Source: Pseudomonadota bacterium
Lineage (GTDB): Bacteria; Pseudomonadota; Gammaproteobacteria; Burkholderiales; Thiobacillaceae
Length of the DNA: 64,000 nt
Assembly (NCBI GenBank): GCA_021811235.1
Contig: JAJZPG010000006.1
Coordinates: 1 to 64,000 of the forward strand
Direction: 5' to 3'
A program made the position numbers and the translations under genes. The notes below the pieces were generated by a model. It made no database searches. It was not told the origin of the DNA and was given only the letters and a program-made list of their open reading frames with translations. Of the stretch, positions 43,248 through 52,726 are shown piece by piece; position 1 is the first letter of the stretch, and each line of letters starts with the position of its first letter.

Positions 43248-43539
43248 ATTCGCCTGGGCCGTTCCGCCCGATCACCCGGCCTTCCCCGGCCATTTTCCCG
43301 GCCGCCCGATCGTGCCGGGCGTGGTGCTGCTCGACCAGGCCATCCTGTTCGCGGAGAAGATGCTCGGGATGCGCGCCGAACGCTGGCAGATCGGAAACGC
43401 CAAGTTCCTCAGCCCGGTCGGGCCGGCCGAAACCCTGGTTTTTTCCCTGCAGCCCACACCGCGCGGCGCCATCGCCTTCACGGTGAAGTCCGGCGACCGC
43501 GACGTCGCGTCCGGCAGCCTGACCCCGTCCGCGCCATGA
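43234..43539 (+). CDS. FabZ-like hotdog dehydratase 1, aryl-polyene cluster
   Basis: The protein has 101 residues from the ATG at 43234, which overlaps the previous gene; an ATG at 43216 would add six residues. The FabZ/FabA signature DHPAFPGHFPGRPIVPGVVLLDQ carries the catalytic His. It should dehydrate 3-hydroxyacyl-ACP so that conjugated double bonds accumulate. It is short for FabZ but typical for aryl-polyene dehydratases. Confidence 0.87.
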   Translation: MAAAEFAWAVPPDHPAFPGHFPGRPIVPGVVLLDQAILFAEKMLGMRAERWQIGNAKFLSPVGPAETLVFSLQPTPRGAIAFTVKSGDRDVASGSLTPSAP

Positions 43540-44441
43540 TCGGACAGACGACGCCAGGCTGGATGCGCCAGCAGGAACGCAGCAACCTCGCCATCCTCAA
43601 GCTGATGGTGTGGATTTCGCTGGCCTTCGGCCGTGCCGCCGGTCGCGTCGTGCTCGCCGGCATCGCACTGTATTTCACCTTGTTCGCTCCGCGGGCCCGC
43701 CGCGCCAGCCGCGCCTACCTGAAGCGGGCGCTCGGGCGCTGGGCGGAATGGGCGGACGGCTATCGCCATGTATTCAGCTTCGCGACCACCATCCACGACC
43801 GCATCTACCTGCTCAACGAACGCTTCGACCTGTTCGACATCGAAGTCGTGGGCGCCGAGGCGCTGCACGCTGCGCTCGCCCGGCAACCGGGCGCCCTGCT
43901 GATCGGCGCGCACCTCGGCAGCTTCGAGGTGCTGCGCGCGGTGGGACGCGGCCAGGCGGGGCTCAAGGTGGCGATGCTGATGTACGAGGAAAACGCCCGC
44001 AAGATCAACGCCACGCTCGAAGCCATCAACCCCAGGGCCACCCAGGACATCATCCCGCTCGGGCGCATGGACTCGATGCTCGAAGCCCGCGACAGGCTGG
44101 AAGCGGGCTATCTTGTCGGGATGCTGGCCGACCGCTCGCTCGGCAGCGACGACACGATGGAGTGTCCGTTTCTTGGAGAAGCGGCCCCGTTTCCGGTCGG
44201 ACCGTGGCGGCTGGCGGCGATGCTGCGCCGCCCCGTGTTCTTCATGACCGGGCTTTACCTGGGCGGCAACCGCTACCAGCTCCACTTCGTGCCGCTGGCC
44301 GATTTCTCCGCGACGCCCCGGAGCGAACGCGACGCCGCCATGGCGGCCGCGATGCAGCACTACGCCGACTGCCTGACGCATGTCTGCCGGCTGGCGCCCT
44401 ACAACTGGTTCAACTTTTTTGATTTCTGGCAGAAAAAATGA
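43536..44441 (+). CDS. HtrB/LpxL-like acyltransferase, aryl-polyene cluster
   Basis: The protein has 301 residues. One hydrophobic N-terminal segment (VVLAGIALYFTLFAPRARRA) anchors it; the acyltransferase motif is AHLGSFE, with the HxxxxE form used by lauroyl transferases. It probably moves the finished polyene acyl chain to a membrane lipid acceptor. It is linked to its neighbours by ATGA overlaps. A second acyltransferase of another type is at 55473-56255. Confidence 0.88.
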   Translation: MIGQTTPGWMRQQERSNLAILKLMVWISLAFGRAAGRVVLAGIALYFTLFAPRARRASRAYLKRALGRWAEWADGYRHVFSFATTIHDRIYLLNERFDLFDIEVVGAEALHAALARQPGALLIGAHLGSFEVLRAVGRGQAGLKVAMLMYEENARKINATLEAINPRATQDIIPLGRMDSMLEARDRLEAGYLVGMLADRSLGSDDTMECPFLGEAAPFPVGPWRLAAMLRRPVFFMTGLYLGGNRYQLHFVPLADFSATPRSERDAAMAAAMQHYADCLTHVCRLAPYNWFNFFDFWQKK

Positions 44442-45007
44442 TCCGTCACCTGTTTTCCGCCCTCGTCCTCGCCTGCCTGGCGGCGACCGCTCACGCCGCC
44501 TTCGACGTCGAGCAGCTGATGGCCGGTCTCGCCGAGCACAAGGGCGGCCGCGCGAAGTTCGTCGAAAAGCGCTACCTCGCCGTGCTCGACCGGCCGTTGA
44601 CCGCCACCGGCGAGATGACCTACACCGCGCCCGACCGCCTGGAAAAGCGCACCCTGACGCCCAAGCCTGAAACCCTCCTGCTCGACAAGGATCTCCTCAG
44701 CATCGAGCGCGACAAGCGCAAACTGTCGATCAACCTGGCCAGCCGGCCGGAGGCGCTGGCCTTCGTCGACAGCATCCGCAGCACGCTGGCGGGCAACCGC
44801 GAGGCGCTGGAACGGAGCTACGCGCTGCAACTGAGCGGCAGTTCCGACAATTGGGTGCTCACGCTGTCGCCGCGCGAGCAGAAGATCGCGGCGCTGCTGC
44901 AGCGCATCACGATCAGCGGCAGCAAGAACCGGATCCGCAATATCGAATACCTGCTCGCCGACGGCGACCGCTCGGAACTCTTCATCGAACCCCTCGAACA
45001 GCCATGA
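44438..45007 (+). CDS. LolA-like periplasmic lipid carrier, aryl-polyene cluster
   Basis: The protein has 189 residues with a signal peptide (LFSALVLACLAATAHA) and a LolA-type half-barrel (MAGLAEHKGGRAKFVEKRYLA onward). LolA-like proteins in aryl-polyene clusters are thought to carry the lipid product across the periplasm, working with the MMPL exporter encoded next. It is ATGA-coupled on both sides. Confidence 0.87.
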   Translation: MIRHLFSALVLACLAATAHAAFDVEQLMAGLAEHKGGRAKFVEKRYLAVLDRPLTATGEMTYTAPDRLEKRTLTPKPETLLLDKDLLSIERDKRKLSINLASRPEALAFVDSIRSTLAGNREALERSYALQLSGSSDNWVLTLSPREQKIAALLQRITISGSKNRIRNIEYLLADGDRSELFIEPLEQP

Positions 45008-47343
45008 GCCGAACCGCCGCGCGCACCTTCCTGCTGTGGTTGCTCGCCATGCTGGCCGGGGCGGCCATCGTCTGGAACAGCCGCTTTTCGGCCGACATCT
45101 CCTTCTTCCTGCCGGCTCGACCGAGCGCGGAGCAGCAGGTCCTGGTCGACCAGTTGAAGGAAGGCGCCGTCTCCCGCCTGCTGATGCTCGCCCTCGAAGG
45201 CGGGAATGCCGCGCAACGCGCCGAGCTGTCGCGCGCGCTGCGCGACCGGCTCGCCGCCCTGCCCGAATTCGTCTCGGCACAGAACGGCGACGCCGGCAGC
45301 CAGGACGCCGAGCGCGACTTCCTGCTCAGGCATCGCTATGCGCTCAGCCCGGCGGTGACGCCGGAACGTTTCACGACCGCGGGCCTGCAGGCGGCCATCT
45401 CGAACAGCATCGACCTGCTTGCCTCGCCGGCCGGCCTGCTGCTCAAGCCCTACCTGACCCGCGACCCGACCGGCGAACTGATCGAACTGATCGACACCCT
45501 CAACGCCGGCGCGCAGCCCGCCATCCGCGACGGCGTCTGGTCGTCGCCCGACGGCCAGCGCGCCCTGCTGCTCGTCCAGACCCGTGCGCTCGGCTCCGAT
45601 ACCGACGGCCAGGCACAGGCCATCGCACTGATCCACGAACACTTCGCCGCCATGACCCGGCACCCCGGCCTGAACGCCATCTCGCTGCAGCTGTCCGGCC
45701 CCGGCCTGTTCGCCGTCAAGGCGCGCGAGACGATCAAGAGCGAGGTCTCGCGCCTGTCGCTGATCAGCCTCACCGCCATCGCCGCCGTGCTGTTCTTTGT
45801 CTATCGATCGCCGCGCCTGATGCTCCTCAACCTGTTGCCGGTCGCCAGCGGCACCCTGGCCGGCATCGTCGCCGTCAGCCTGGCCTACGGCACGGTCTAC
45901 GGCATCACCGTCGGTTTCGGGGCGGCGCTGATCGGCGAGGCGGTCGACTATGCGATCTATTATTTCGTGCAGTCCGGCCGGCTCGGCCCGGTCGAATGGC
46001 GGCGACGCTTCTGGCCGACCATCCGGATCGGCGTGCTGACGTCCGTGTTCGGCTTCGGCGCGCTGCTCTTTTCGGGCTTTCCCGGCCTGGCGCAGCTCGG
46101 CCTTTATTCGCTGGCCGGCGTGCTGACCGCCGCCCTCGTCACGCGTTTCGTGCTGCCGCCACTCACCGGGCCGGATGTCCATGTCCCCCTGCCGCGGCGC
46201 GCCGACGCCGCGCTGCACGCCGCCCTGCGCCGCGCGCGGGCGTTGCTGTGGCCGCTCATCGGCCTGGCGCTGGCCGCCGCCGCCTATCTCGCCGCCCAGC
46301 GCGAGCCGCTGTGGCTACCCAACCTGTCGGCCCTGTCCACGGTCAGCGAAGCGGATGCCGCGCTCGACGCCCGCCTGCGCGCCGACCTCGGCGCTCCCGA
46401 CGCACGCTACATGGCCGTGGTCACCGCCCCCGACCGCGAAGCCGCGCTGCAGGCAGCCGAACGGGCGGGGCGCCGGCTCGACCGGCTGGTCGACGACGGC
46501 GTGATCGGCGGCTACGACAGTCCGGTCCGCTTCCTCCCCAGCGCCAGGACGCAGGCCGACCGCCTCGCCAGCCTGCCCTCGGCGGCGACGCTCCGCCCCC
46601 GCCTGCAGGCGGCACTCGCGGAGTCGCCGCTGTCCGCCGCCAAGCTCGAGCCTTTCCTCGCCGACGTCGAAGCCGCACGCCGGCAGCCCCCTCTCGGCCG
46701 GCAGGATCTCGACGGCAGCGCCCTGGCGCTGGCGGTCGACTCGCTGCTGCTGCACGGGCCGGGCGGCTGGAGCGTGCTGCTCCCGCTGCGCCCGGCAGGC
46801 GGCGAACAGGGGCTGGACATCCCGGTGGCGACCGTGCGCGCCGCGCTGGCCGGCAGCGGCGCCTTGTTCGTGGACATGAAGGGCGAATTCGACAGGCTCT
46901 ACGGCGACTACCTCGATGAAGCGGTCGGTTTGTCGACCGCCGGTTTCGTCGCCATCGTCGCGCTGCTCGCGCTCACCTTGCGCTCGCCGCGCCGGCTGGT
47001 CGGCGTGCTGCTGCCGCTGGTGTTGTCGGTGGGCATCGTCATCGCCGGGCTGCACCTGGCCGGCGAGCGCCTGCACCTGCTGCACCTGGTCGGCATGCTG
47101 CTGATCGTCGCGGTCGGTTCCAACTATGCGCTGTTCTTCGACCGCATTGCCAGCGGCGCCGCACTGGATTCCGGCACGCTGATGTCGGTGGCCGTCGCGG
47201 CCACGACCACCGTGATCGGATTCGGTACGCTGGCCCTGTCTTCCGTGCCCGTCCTGCACGCCGTCGGCGTCACCGTCGGACCGGGCGCCCTTCTCGCGCT
47301 GCTGCTGTCGGCCGTGTTCGCTTCGCGCGCCCTGGCAAGATGA
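45004..47343 (+). CDS. MMPL/RND-family exporter, aryl-polyene cluster
   Basis: The protein has 779 residues, with two MMPL repeats: each has a large periplasmic loop followed by about six membrane segments (LSLISLTAIAAVLFFVYRSP in the first, AGFVAIVALLALTLRSPRRL in the second). The membrane segment GEAVDYAIYYFV has the acidic residues expected for proton use. It probably exports the aryl-polyene lipid from the inner membrane to the LolA-like carrier. Confidence 0.9.
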   Translation: MSRTAARTFLLWLLAMLAGAAIVWNSRFSADISFFLPARPSAEQQVLVDQLKEGAVSRLLMLALEGGNAAQRAELSRALRDRLAALPEFVSAQNGDAGSQDAERDFLLRHRYALSPAVTPERFTTAGLQAAISNSIDLLASPAGLLLKPYLTRDPTGELIELIDTLNAGAQPAIRDGVWSSPDGQRALLLVQTRALGSDTDGQAQAIALIHEHFAAMTRHPGLNAISLQLSGPGLFAVKARETIKSEVSRLSLISLTAIAAVLFFVYRSPRLMLLNLLPVASGTLAGIVAVSLAYGTVYGITVGFGAALIGEAVDYAIYYFVQSGRLGPVEWRRRFWPTIRIGVLTSVFGFGALLFSGFPGLAQLGLYSLAGVLTAALVTRFVLPPLTGPDVHVPLPRRADAALHAALRRARALLWPLIGLALAAAAYLAAQREPLWLPNLSALSTVSEADAALDARLRADLGAPDARYMAVVTAPDREAALQAAERAGRRLDRLVDDGVIGGYDSPVRFLPSARTQADRLASLPSAATLRPRLQAALAESPLSAAKLEPFLADVEAARRQPPLGRQDLDGSALALAVDSLLLHGPGGWSVLLPLRPAGGEQGLDIPVATVRAALAGSGALFVDMKGEFDRLYGDYLDEAVGLSTAGFVAIVALLALTLRSPRRLVGVLLPLVLSVGIVIAGLHLAGERLHLLHLVGMLLIVAVGSNYALFFDRIASGAALDSGTLMSVAVAATTTVIGFGTLALSSVPVLHAVGVTVGPGALLALLLSAVFASRALAR

Positions 47344-47981
47344 CTGCCTTGCGGACGATACGCCAGGGGACCGGAGCGCCGAACCTGATGGTGCTGCTGC
47401 CGGGCGCCCATATGCAGCCCGAGCACTACGCGGAGGCCGGCTGCTTCGCTGCCGTCAGCCGCCGCGGACTGGCGCTCGACCTGCTCGCCGTCGATCTGGG
47501 GCCGGAAGCCTCGTCAGGCAGCGCCCCGCTCCCCGCCCTGCAGGCGCAGATTCTCGGCCCGGCCCGCCAGCAATACCGCCGCGTCTGGCTCGGCGGCATC
47601 TCGCTCGGCGGCCTGCTGGCGCTGTGCCACGCCGCCGACACGCCGGACGCGTGCGACGGCCTGTGCCTGCTCGCACCCTATCCCGGCAGCCGTCTGACCA
47701 CGAACGCCATCGAACGCGCCGGCGGCCTCGATGCCTGGCACCCCACGCCGGAGCAGATCGCCGACCCCGAGTTCCGCACCTGGCGCTGGCTCAAGCAGCC
47801 CCCGGCCGACTTGCCGGTCTTCGTCGGCTACGGCACCGAGGACCGCTTCGCTGCCGGCATGCGGCAGCTCGCCGAGCGCTTCCCGCCCGCCACGCGCTGC
47901 GCCATTCCCGGCGGCCACGACTGGCCCGTCTGGCAACGGCTGTGGGCGCACTTCCTCGACCTCGGCCATTTTTCCGCCTGA
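47340..47981 (+). CDS. Alpha/beta-hydrolase of the aryl-polyene operon
   Basis: The protein has 213 residues, no signal peptide. The nucleophile elbow is LGGISLGG, with VFVGYGTEDRF and PGGHDWPVW near the end giving the acid and His. It is ATGA-coupled to the exporter gene and 3 bases before a deacetylase. Aryl-polyene clusters do not always have this gene; it might be a thioesterase for the chain or edit errors. Confidence 0.78.
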   Translation: MTALRTIRQGTGAPNLMVLLPGAHMQPEHYAEAGCFAAVSRRGLALDLLAVDLGPEASSGSAPLPALQAQILGPARQQYRRVWLGGISLGGLLALCHAADTPDACDGLCLLAPYPGSRLTTNAIERAGGLDAWHPTPEQIADPEFRTWRWLKQPPADLPVFVGYGTEDRFAAGMRQLAERFPPATRCAIPGGHDWPVWQRLWAHFLDLGHFSA

Positions 47982-47984
47982 ACC

Positions 47985-48785
47985 ATGCCACGCCCCTGGA
48001 AACCCGCTCCCGCAATCAAGGCGACCTTCGCCCTGCATGGCGCCGCCGCGCTCGGCACGCTGGCCGTGCCGGCCGCCTGGCCCTGGGCGCTCGGCGCGCT
48101 GGCCGCCAACCATGCGGTGCTGACCCTGGCCGGACTGTTGCCGCGCTCGACCCTGCTCGGCCCCAACCTGACCCGCCTGCCGGATGCCGCCGCCGCCCGC
48201 GGGGAAATCGCGCTGACCATCGACGACGGCCCCGATCCCGACGTCACCCCGCGCGTGCTCGACCTGCTCGACGCCGCCGGCGCCCGCGCCAGCTTCTTCT
48301 GCATCGGCTGGCGCGCCCGCGAAAACCCCGCGCTGTGCCGCGAGATCGTCGCACGCGGCCACCGCGTCGAGAACCATGGCGACGCCCATTCCAAGGCCTT
48401 TTCCGCGTTCGGCCCCGGCCGCATGAAAGCCGACATCGCCGCGGCGCAAGCCGTCCTCGCCGACATCACCGGCCAGGCACCGCGCTTCTTCCGCGCCACC
48501 GCCGGCCTGCGCAACCCCTTCCTCGACCCGGTACTGGCCGCGCTCGACCTGCAGCTCGCCGCCTGGTCCCGGCGGGGGTACGACACCCGCGAGGGCCGGC
48601 ACGACATCGTGCTCGCCCGCCTGACGCGCGGTCTCGGCCCCGGCGACATCCTGCTGATGCACGACGGCCACGCCGCCCGCACGCCGGACGGCCTTCCGGT
48701 GATCCTCGCCACCCTCCCGCCCCTGCTGCGCACCCTGGCCGAACAGGAATTGAAGCCGGTGACGCTGATCGATGCCCTGCCATGA
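47985..48785 (+). CDS. Polysaccharide deacetylase (NodB fold) in the aryl-polyene operon
   Basis: The protein has 266 residues. One or two N-terminal hydrophobic stretches precede a NodB domain: LTIDDGPDPDVTP with the metal-binding Asp pair, then VENHGDAHSKAF with the metal His residues, and GDILLMHDGH. It removes N- or O-acetyl groups from a glycan or glycolipid. With the nearby glycosyltransferase it hints that the polyene is attached to a sugar. It overlaps the next gene by 4 bases. Confidence 0.83.
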   Translation: MPRPWKPAPAIKATFALHGAAALGTLAVPAAWPWALGALAANHAVLTLAGLLPRSTLLGPNLTRLPDAAAARGEIALTIDDGPDPDVTPRVLDLLDAAGARASFFCIGWRARENPALCREIVARGHRVENHGDAHSKAFSAFGPGRMKADIAAAQAVLADITGQAPRFFRATAGLRNPFLDPVLAALDLQLAAWSRRGYDTREGRHDIVLARLTRGLGPGDILLMHDGHAARTPDGLPVILATLPPLLRTLAEQELKPVTLIDALP

Positions 48786-49510
48786 CCGCCACCCGTTCTT
48801 TCCTCAAGCGCCTCGTCGATGAAGCCAGCCTGCCGTTTCGCTCGGGCGGCCATTTCGCCTACCACTACGCGCGCGGCAAGCTGTCGTCCGACTGCATCTT
48901 CCGCGAACTGCTGAAGCGCGGCCTCCTGCCGGCCGAAGGCCGCTACCTCGACCTCGGCTGCGGCCAGGGCAGCCTGTTCGCCTGGCTGCTCGCCGCCCGC
49001 AAACTGTACGAACAGGGCAACTGGCCGGACGGCTGGGCGCCCGCGCCCAGGCCGCTCAGCCTGCGCGGCGTCGAACTGATGCAGCGCGACGTCGTCCGTG
49101 CCAGCCGCGCCTTCGGCAAGGACCACCCCGTCGTGCGCATCGAGCAGGGCGACATGAACCAGGTCGATTTCGGCAGGGTCGACGTGATCACCATCCTCGA
49201 TGCGCTGCATTACTTCGATCACGCGCGCCAGCAGGACGTGCTGGCGCGCATCCGCGCCGCGCTGCCGCCCGGCGGCCTGTTCCTGACGCGCGTCGGCAAC
49301 GCGTCCGCCGGCCTGCCCTACCATCTGTGCAACTGGGTCGACCACGCCGTCACCTTCATGCGCGGCCACCGCCTGCCGCGCCTGTACTGTCGGCCCGTCG
49401 CCGAATGGAGCGACCTCCTCCGCGGCATCGGCTTCAGCGTCGAACCCGTGCCGATGAACGCAGGCACGCCCTTCGCCAACGTCATGCTCGTCTGCCGCGT
49501 GGCGGAATGA
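48782..49510 (+). CDS. Class I SAM-dependent methyltransferase, aryl-polyene operon
   Basis: The protein has 242 residues from the ATG at 48782 (ATGA). The SAM motif is YLDLGCGQGSLF, with LRGVELM and DVITILDALHYF following. It is a small-molecule methyltransferase that could methylate the aromatic head group. A second, UbiE-like methyltransferase is at 53934-54692. The substrate is inferred from context. Confidence 0.83.
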   Translation: MTATRSFLKRLVDEASLPFRSGGHFAYHYARGKLSSDCIFRELLKRGLLPAEGRYLDLGCGQGSLFAWLLAARKLYEQGNWPDGWAPAPRPLSLRGVELMQRDVVRASRAFGKDHPVVRIEQGDMNQVDFGRVDVITILDALHYFDHARQQDVLARIRAALPPGGLFLTRVGNASAGLPYHLCNWVDHAVTFMRGHRLPRLYCRPVAEWSDLLRGIGFSVEPVPMNAGTPFANVMLVCRVAE

Positions 49511-49527
49511 AGCGGCAGTCGCTCTGC

Positions 49528-49533
49528 TAGAAT
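49528..49533 (+). promoter_or_regulatory. Possible internal -10 box before the second ketosynthase
   Basis: TAGAAT falls in the 50-base gap before the TTG start of the ketosynthase at 49561. This is the only gap of any size between 41 and 52 kb in the operon, so an internal promoter is plausible. No -35 was recognised. Confidence 0.3.
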
Positions 49534-49560
49534 TTTCGATTCGCCAACCGGACCCTCGCA

Positions 49561-50751
49561 TTGACTCCGCTGCTTCTTTCCGCCTACACCGCCACCAGCT
49601 GTCTCGGTCGCGGGCTCGACGCCACGCGGACTGCACTGCGCAACGGCCGCAGCGGACTGGCGCCTTGCGCATTCGAAACGGTGGCACTCGACACCTGGGT
49701 CGGCGAGGTCGCGGGCGTCGACGCCGAAAGGCTGCCCGCCCCCCTGGCCGACTTCGACTGCCGCAACAACCGGCTGACGCAGATGGGGCTGGAGACCGAC
49801 GGCTTCGCCGGCCGCGTGCGCGAGGCCGCCGCCCGTTACGGCAAGACCCGCGTCGGCGTCTTCCTCGGCACCAGCACCGCAGGCATCCTGCAGACCGAGC
49901 TCGCCTACCGCCGCCGCGACCCCGCAACCGGCGCTCTGCCGGACGACTTCATCTACCGCACGACGCACAATTCCTTCTCGCTGACCGAATTCACCCGCGC
50001 CTATTTCGGCCTGGAAGGCATGGCGATGACGATCTCGACCGCCTGCTCGTCGAGCGCCAAGGTATTCGCCGCCGCCGCCCGCCAGCTCGAGCTGGGCCTG
50101 ATCGACGCCGCCATCGTCGGCGGCGTCGATACGCTGTGCCTGACCACGCTCTATGGTTTCGCCTCGCTGCAGCTGACCTCCGCCCAACCCTGCCGCCCCT
50201 ACGACGCGGCGCGCGACGGCATCTCGATCGGCGAGGGTGCCGGCTTCGCCCTGCTCGAACGCGCGGCCGCCCCGGCTCCCGGCGCGGTGCTGCTGCTCGG
50301 CGCCGGCGAATCCAGCGACGCCTACCACATGTCGTCGCCGCACCCGGAAGGCCTGGGTGCGAAACGCGCGATGGAAGCCGCGCTGCGCTCGGCCGGCCTG
50401 GCACCCGACGACATCGACTACATCAACCTGCACGGCACCTCGACGCCCGCCAACGACGCGGCCGAGGGCCGTGCGGTCGCCACGCTGTTCGGCGACCGCG
50501 TGCCCTGCTCGTCGACCAAGGGCGCCACCGGGCACACGCTGGGCGCGGCCGGCGCCATCGAAGCGGTGATCTGCGCGCTGGCGCTGACCGACGGCCTGTT
50601 GCCGGGCAGCCCGGGCACGGCCACGCCGGACCCGGCGATTCCCGTGCAATACCTGCTCGACGGCCGCCAAGGCCGCGTGCGCCACGCACTGTCCAATTCC
50701 TTCGGCTTCGGCGGCAGCAACTGCAGCCTCATCTTCGGGGTCGCCGCATGA
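49561..50751 (+). CDS. Beta-ketoacyl-ACP synthase 2, aryl-polyene cluster
   Basis: The protein has 396 residues from a TTG at 49561; an in-frame stop at 49528 bounds the frame and no ATG precedes the conserved start. The triad is complete: STACSSSAK, LHGTSTP and GATGHTLGA. It is probably the partner of the chain-length-factor-like protein coded next, in an ATGA overlap. Together they would set the polyene length. Confidence 0.9.
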   Translation: MTPLLLSAYTATSCLGRGLDATRTALRNGRSGLAPCAFETVALDTWVGEVAGVDAERLPAPLADFDCRNNRLTQMGLETDGFAGRVREAAARYGKTRVGVFLGTSTAGILQTELAYRRRDPATGALPDDFIYRTTHNSFSLTEFTRAYFGLEGMAMTISTACSSSAKVFAAAARQLELGLIDAAIVGGVDTLCLTTLYGFASLQLTSAQPCRPYDAARDGISIGEGAGFALLERAAAPAPGAVLLLGAGESSDAYHMSSPHPEGLGAKRAMEAALRSAGLAPDDIDYINLHGTSTPANDAAEGRAVATLFGDRVPCSSTKGATGHTLGAAGAIEAVICALALTDGLLPGSPGTATPDPAIPVQYLLDGRQGRVRHALSNSFGFGGSNCSLIFGVAA

Positions 50752-51548
50752 GCCCGCCCTTGCGCGCCTGGATCGAAGGTGTCGGTCTGCTCGCCCCCGG
50801 CCTGCCGGACTGGCCGGCCGCACGCGCGGTGCTGCGCGGCGAACAGCCCTATGCCGCCGCGCCGTCGATATTGCCGGCGCCGGCCATCCTGCCGCCGGCC
50901 GAGCGCCGCCGCGCCAGCCGCGTCGTCAAGCTGTCGCTGGCCGTCGGCCTGGAGGCCGTCGCCCACGCCGGTGCCGATGCGTCGAAGCTGGCGACGGTGT
51001 TCGCCGCGTCCGGCGCCGACGGCCACAACTGCCACGCACTGTGCGAACAACTGGCAAGCGATGACCGCCAGATCTCGCCGACGCGCTTCCACAACTCGGT
51101 GCACAACGCCGCCGCCGGCTACTGGGGCATCGCCACCGGATCGATGGCGCCGTGCCAGGTCCTCTGCGCCTATGACGCCAGCTTAGGTGCCGGCCTGCTC
51201 GACGCCCTCGCGCAGGTGGCGCTCGAACGCCAGCCGGTGCTGCTGATCGCCTACGACAGCGAATACCCCGAGCCGCTGCACGCCAAGCGCGACACGCCCG
51301 ATTGCGGCGGCGTCGCCCTGCTGCTCTCCGCCGAACGCAGCGCCCATACGCTGGCGGCGATCCAGGTCAGCCCGAGCGCCGACGCCGCCGGGCCGCTCGC
51401 CGACGCCGGGCTCGAAGCCCTGCGCACCGCCATTCCGGCCCTGCGCGCGCTGCCGCTGCTGCAGCGGCTGGCGAACGGCGAAGGCGGACACGTCACGCTC
51501 GACTACCTGCCGCCGATGCAACTCGGGGTGGAGGTGCAGCCATGCTAG
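50748..51548 (+). CDS. Ketosynthase-like chain length factor, aryl-polyene cluster
   Basis: The protein has 266 residues and resembles the N-terminal half of ketosynthases, but has no Cys-His-His triad in the expected contexts (it reads HNSVHNAAAGYWG and CAYDASLGAGLL). Such proteins (beta-ketoacyl synthase N-terminal family 2) pair with an active ketosynthase in aryl-polyene systems. It overlaps the upstream ketosynthase by 4 bases and the downstream dehydratase by 7. Confidence 0.85.
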   Translation: MSPPLRAWIEGVGLLAPGLPDWPAARAVLRGEQPYAAAPSILPAPAILPPAERRRASRVVKLSLAVGLEAVAHAGADASKLATVFAASGADGHNCHALCEQLASDDRQISPTRFHNSVHNAAAGYWGIATGSMAPCQVLCAYDASLGAGLLDALAQVALERQPVLLIAYDSEYPEPLHAKRDTPDCGGVALLLSAERSAHTLAAIQVSPSADAAGPLADAGLEALRTAIPALRALPLLQRLANGEGGHVTLDYLPPMQLGVEVQPC

Positions 51549-51976
51549 ACCGGCGCTGGATCGCCGCGCATATCCCGCACCAGGGCAGCATGTGCCTGCT
51601 CGATACGGTGCTCGAATGGTCGGACACGGCGATCGCCTGCCGCGCCGTGAGCCACGCCGACCCCGCCCATCCGCTGCGCGCCGAAGACCGGCTCGGCGCC
51701 GCCGCCGGGATCGAATATGCCGCGCAGGCGATGGCCGTGCACGGCGCCCTGATCGCCGGCGACGATGCGCCACCGCGCCAGGGCTATCTGACCAGCGTGC
51801 GCAGCGTCAGCCTGCACGTCGCCCGCCTCGACGACCTGCCCGGCGCGCTGGAGGTGCGCGCCGAACGCCTGTCCGGCGACGCCAACCACATCCTCTATCA
51901 ATTCTCGCTCGCCCACGCCGGCCGCTGCCTGCTCGAAGGCCGCGCTGCCGTGGTGCTCGACGCTGCAGCCTTATGA
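51542..51976 (+). CDS. Hotdog dehydratase 2 (ApeP-like), aryl-polyene cluster
   Basis: The protein has 144 residues. The start (MLDRRWIAAHIPHQGSMCLL) gives the conserved N-terminal PHQGSMCLLD motif, and AAGIEYAAQAMAVHG forms the hotdog helix. It resembles ApeP-type 3-hydroxyacyl-ACP dehydratases, which act as a heterodimer with a FabZ-like partner, here the product of 43234-43539. It overlaps the upstream gene by 7 bases. Confidence 0.85.
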   Translation: MLDRRWIAAHIPHQGSMCLLDTVLEWSDTAIACRAVSHADPAHPLRAEDRLGAAAGIEYAAQAMAVHGALIAGDDAPPRQGYLTSVRSVSLHVARLDDLPGALEVRAERLSGDANHILYQFSLAHAGRCLLEGRAAVVLDAAAL

Positions 51977-52006
51977 AAGTCGCCGCCCTGTGAAGGAACC
52001 CACATC

Positions 52007-52726
52007 ATGAAACGCGCCCTCGTCACCGGCGGCAGCGGCGGCATCGGCGCTGCGATCTGCAAGCGCCTCGCTGCCGACGGCCACCATGTTCTGGTCCACG
52101 CCAACCGCAGCCTCGACCGGGCGGCCGCCGTCGTCGCCGGGATCCGCGCCGCCGGCGGCAGCGCCGAAGCCGTCGCCTTCGACGTCACCGATCGCGCCGC
52201 GACCGCCGCGGCGCTGGACACGCTGCTCGAAGGCGGCGCCATCCAGATCATCGTCAACAACGCCGGCATCCACGACGACGCGGTGTTCCCCGGCATGTCG
52301 GGCGAGCAGTGGGATCGCGTGGTCGACGTCTCGCTGAACGGCTTCTTCAACGTCACCCAGCCGCTGACCCTGCCGATGATCCGCACCCGCTGGGGGCGCA
52401 TCGTCAATGTGTCGTCGGTCGCCGCGATCGCCGGCAACCGCGGCCAGGTCAACTATTCGGCCGCCAAGGGTGCGCTGCACGCGGCGAGCAAGTCGCTGGC
52501 GCTGGAGCTGGCCAGCCGCGGCATCACGGTCAACGCGGTGGCGCCCGGCATCATCGCGACCGACATGAGCGAAGGCACGTTCGACGCCGAGGCGGTCAGG
52601 AAGCTGGTGCCGATGCAGCGCGCCGGCCAGCCGGAGGAAGTGGCCGACCTGATCGCCTTCCTCGCCTCCGACCAGGCAGCCTACATCTCGGGGCAGGTCA
52701 TCTCGATCAACGGCGCCATGATCTGA
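52007..52726 (+). CDS. FabG-like 3-ketoacyl-ACP reductase, aryl-polyene cluster
   Basis: The protein has 239 residues. NADPH motif VTGGSGGIGAAI, NNAGI, and the catalytic YSAAKGALH (Tyr and Lys) with a preceding Ser-Ser are present. It reduces the 3-keto group in each extension cycle. With the two ketosynthases and two dehydratases but no enoyl reductase in the cluster, the chain stays conjugated. It is the last plus-strand gene of the operon. Confidence 0.92.
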   Translation: MKRALVTGGSGGIGAAICKRLAADGHHVLVHANRSLDRAAAVVAGIRAAGGSAEAVAFDVTDRAATAAALDTLLEGGAIQIIVNNAGIHDDAVFPGMSGEQWDRVVDVSLNGFFNVTQPLTLPMIRTRWGRIVNVSSVAAIAGNRGQVNYSAAKGALHAASKSLALELASRGITVNAVAPGIIATDMSEGTFDAEAVRKLVPMQRAGQPEEVADLIAFLASDQAAYISGQVISINGAMI

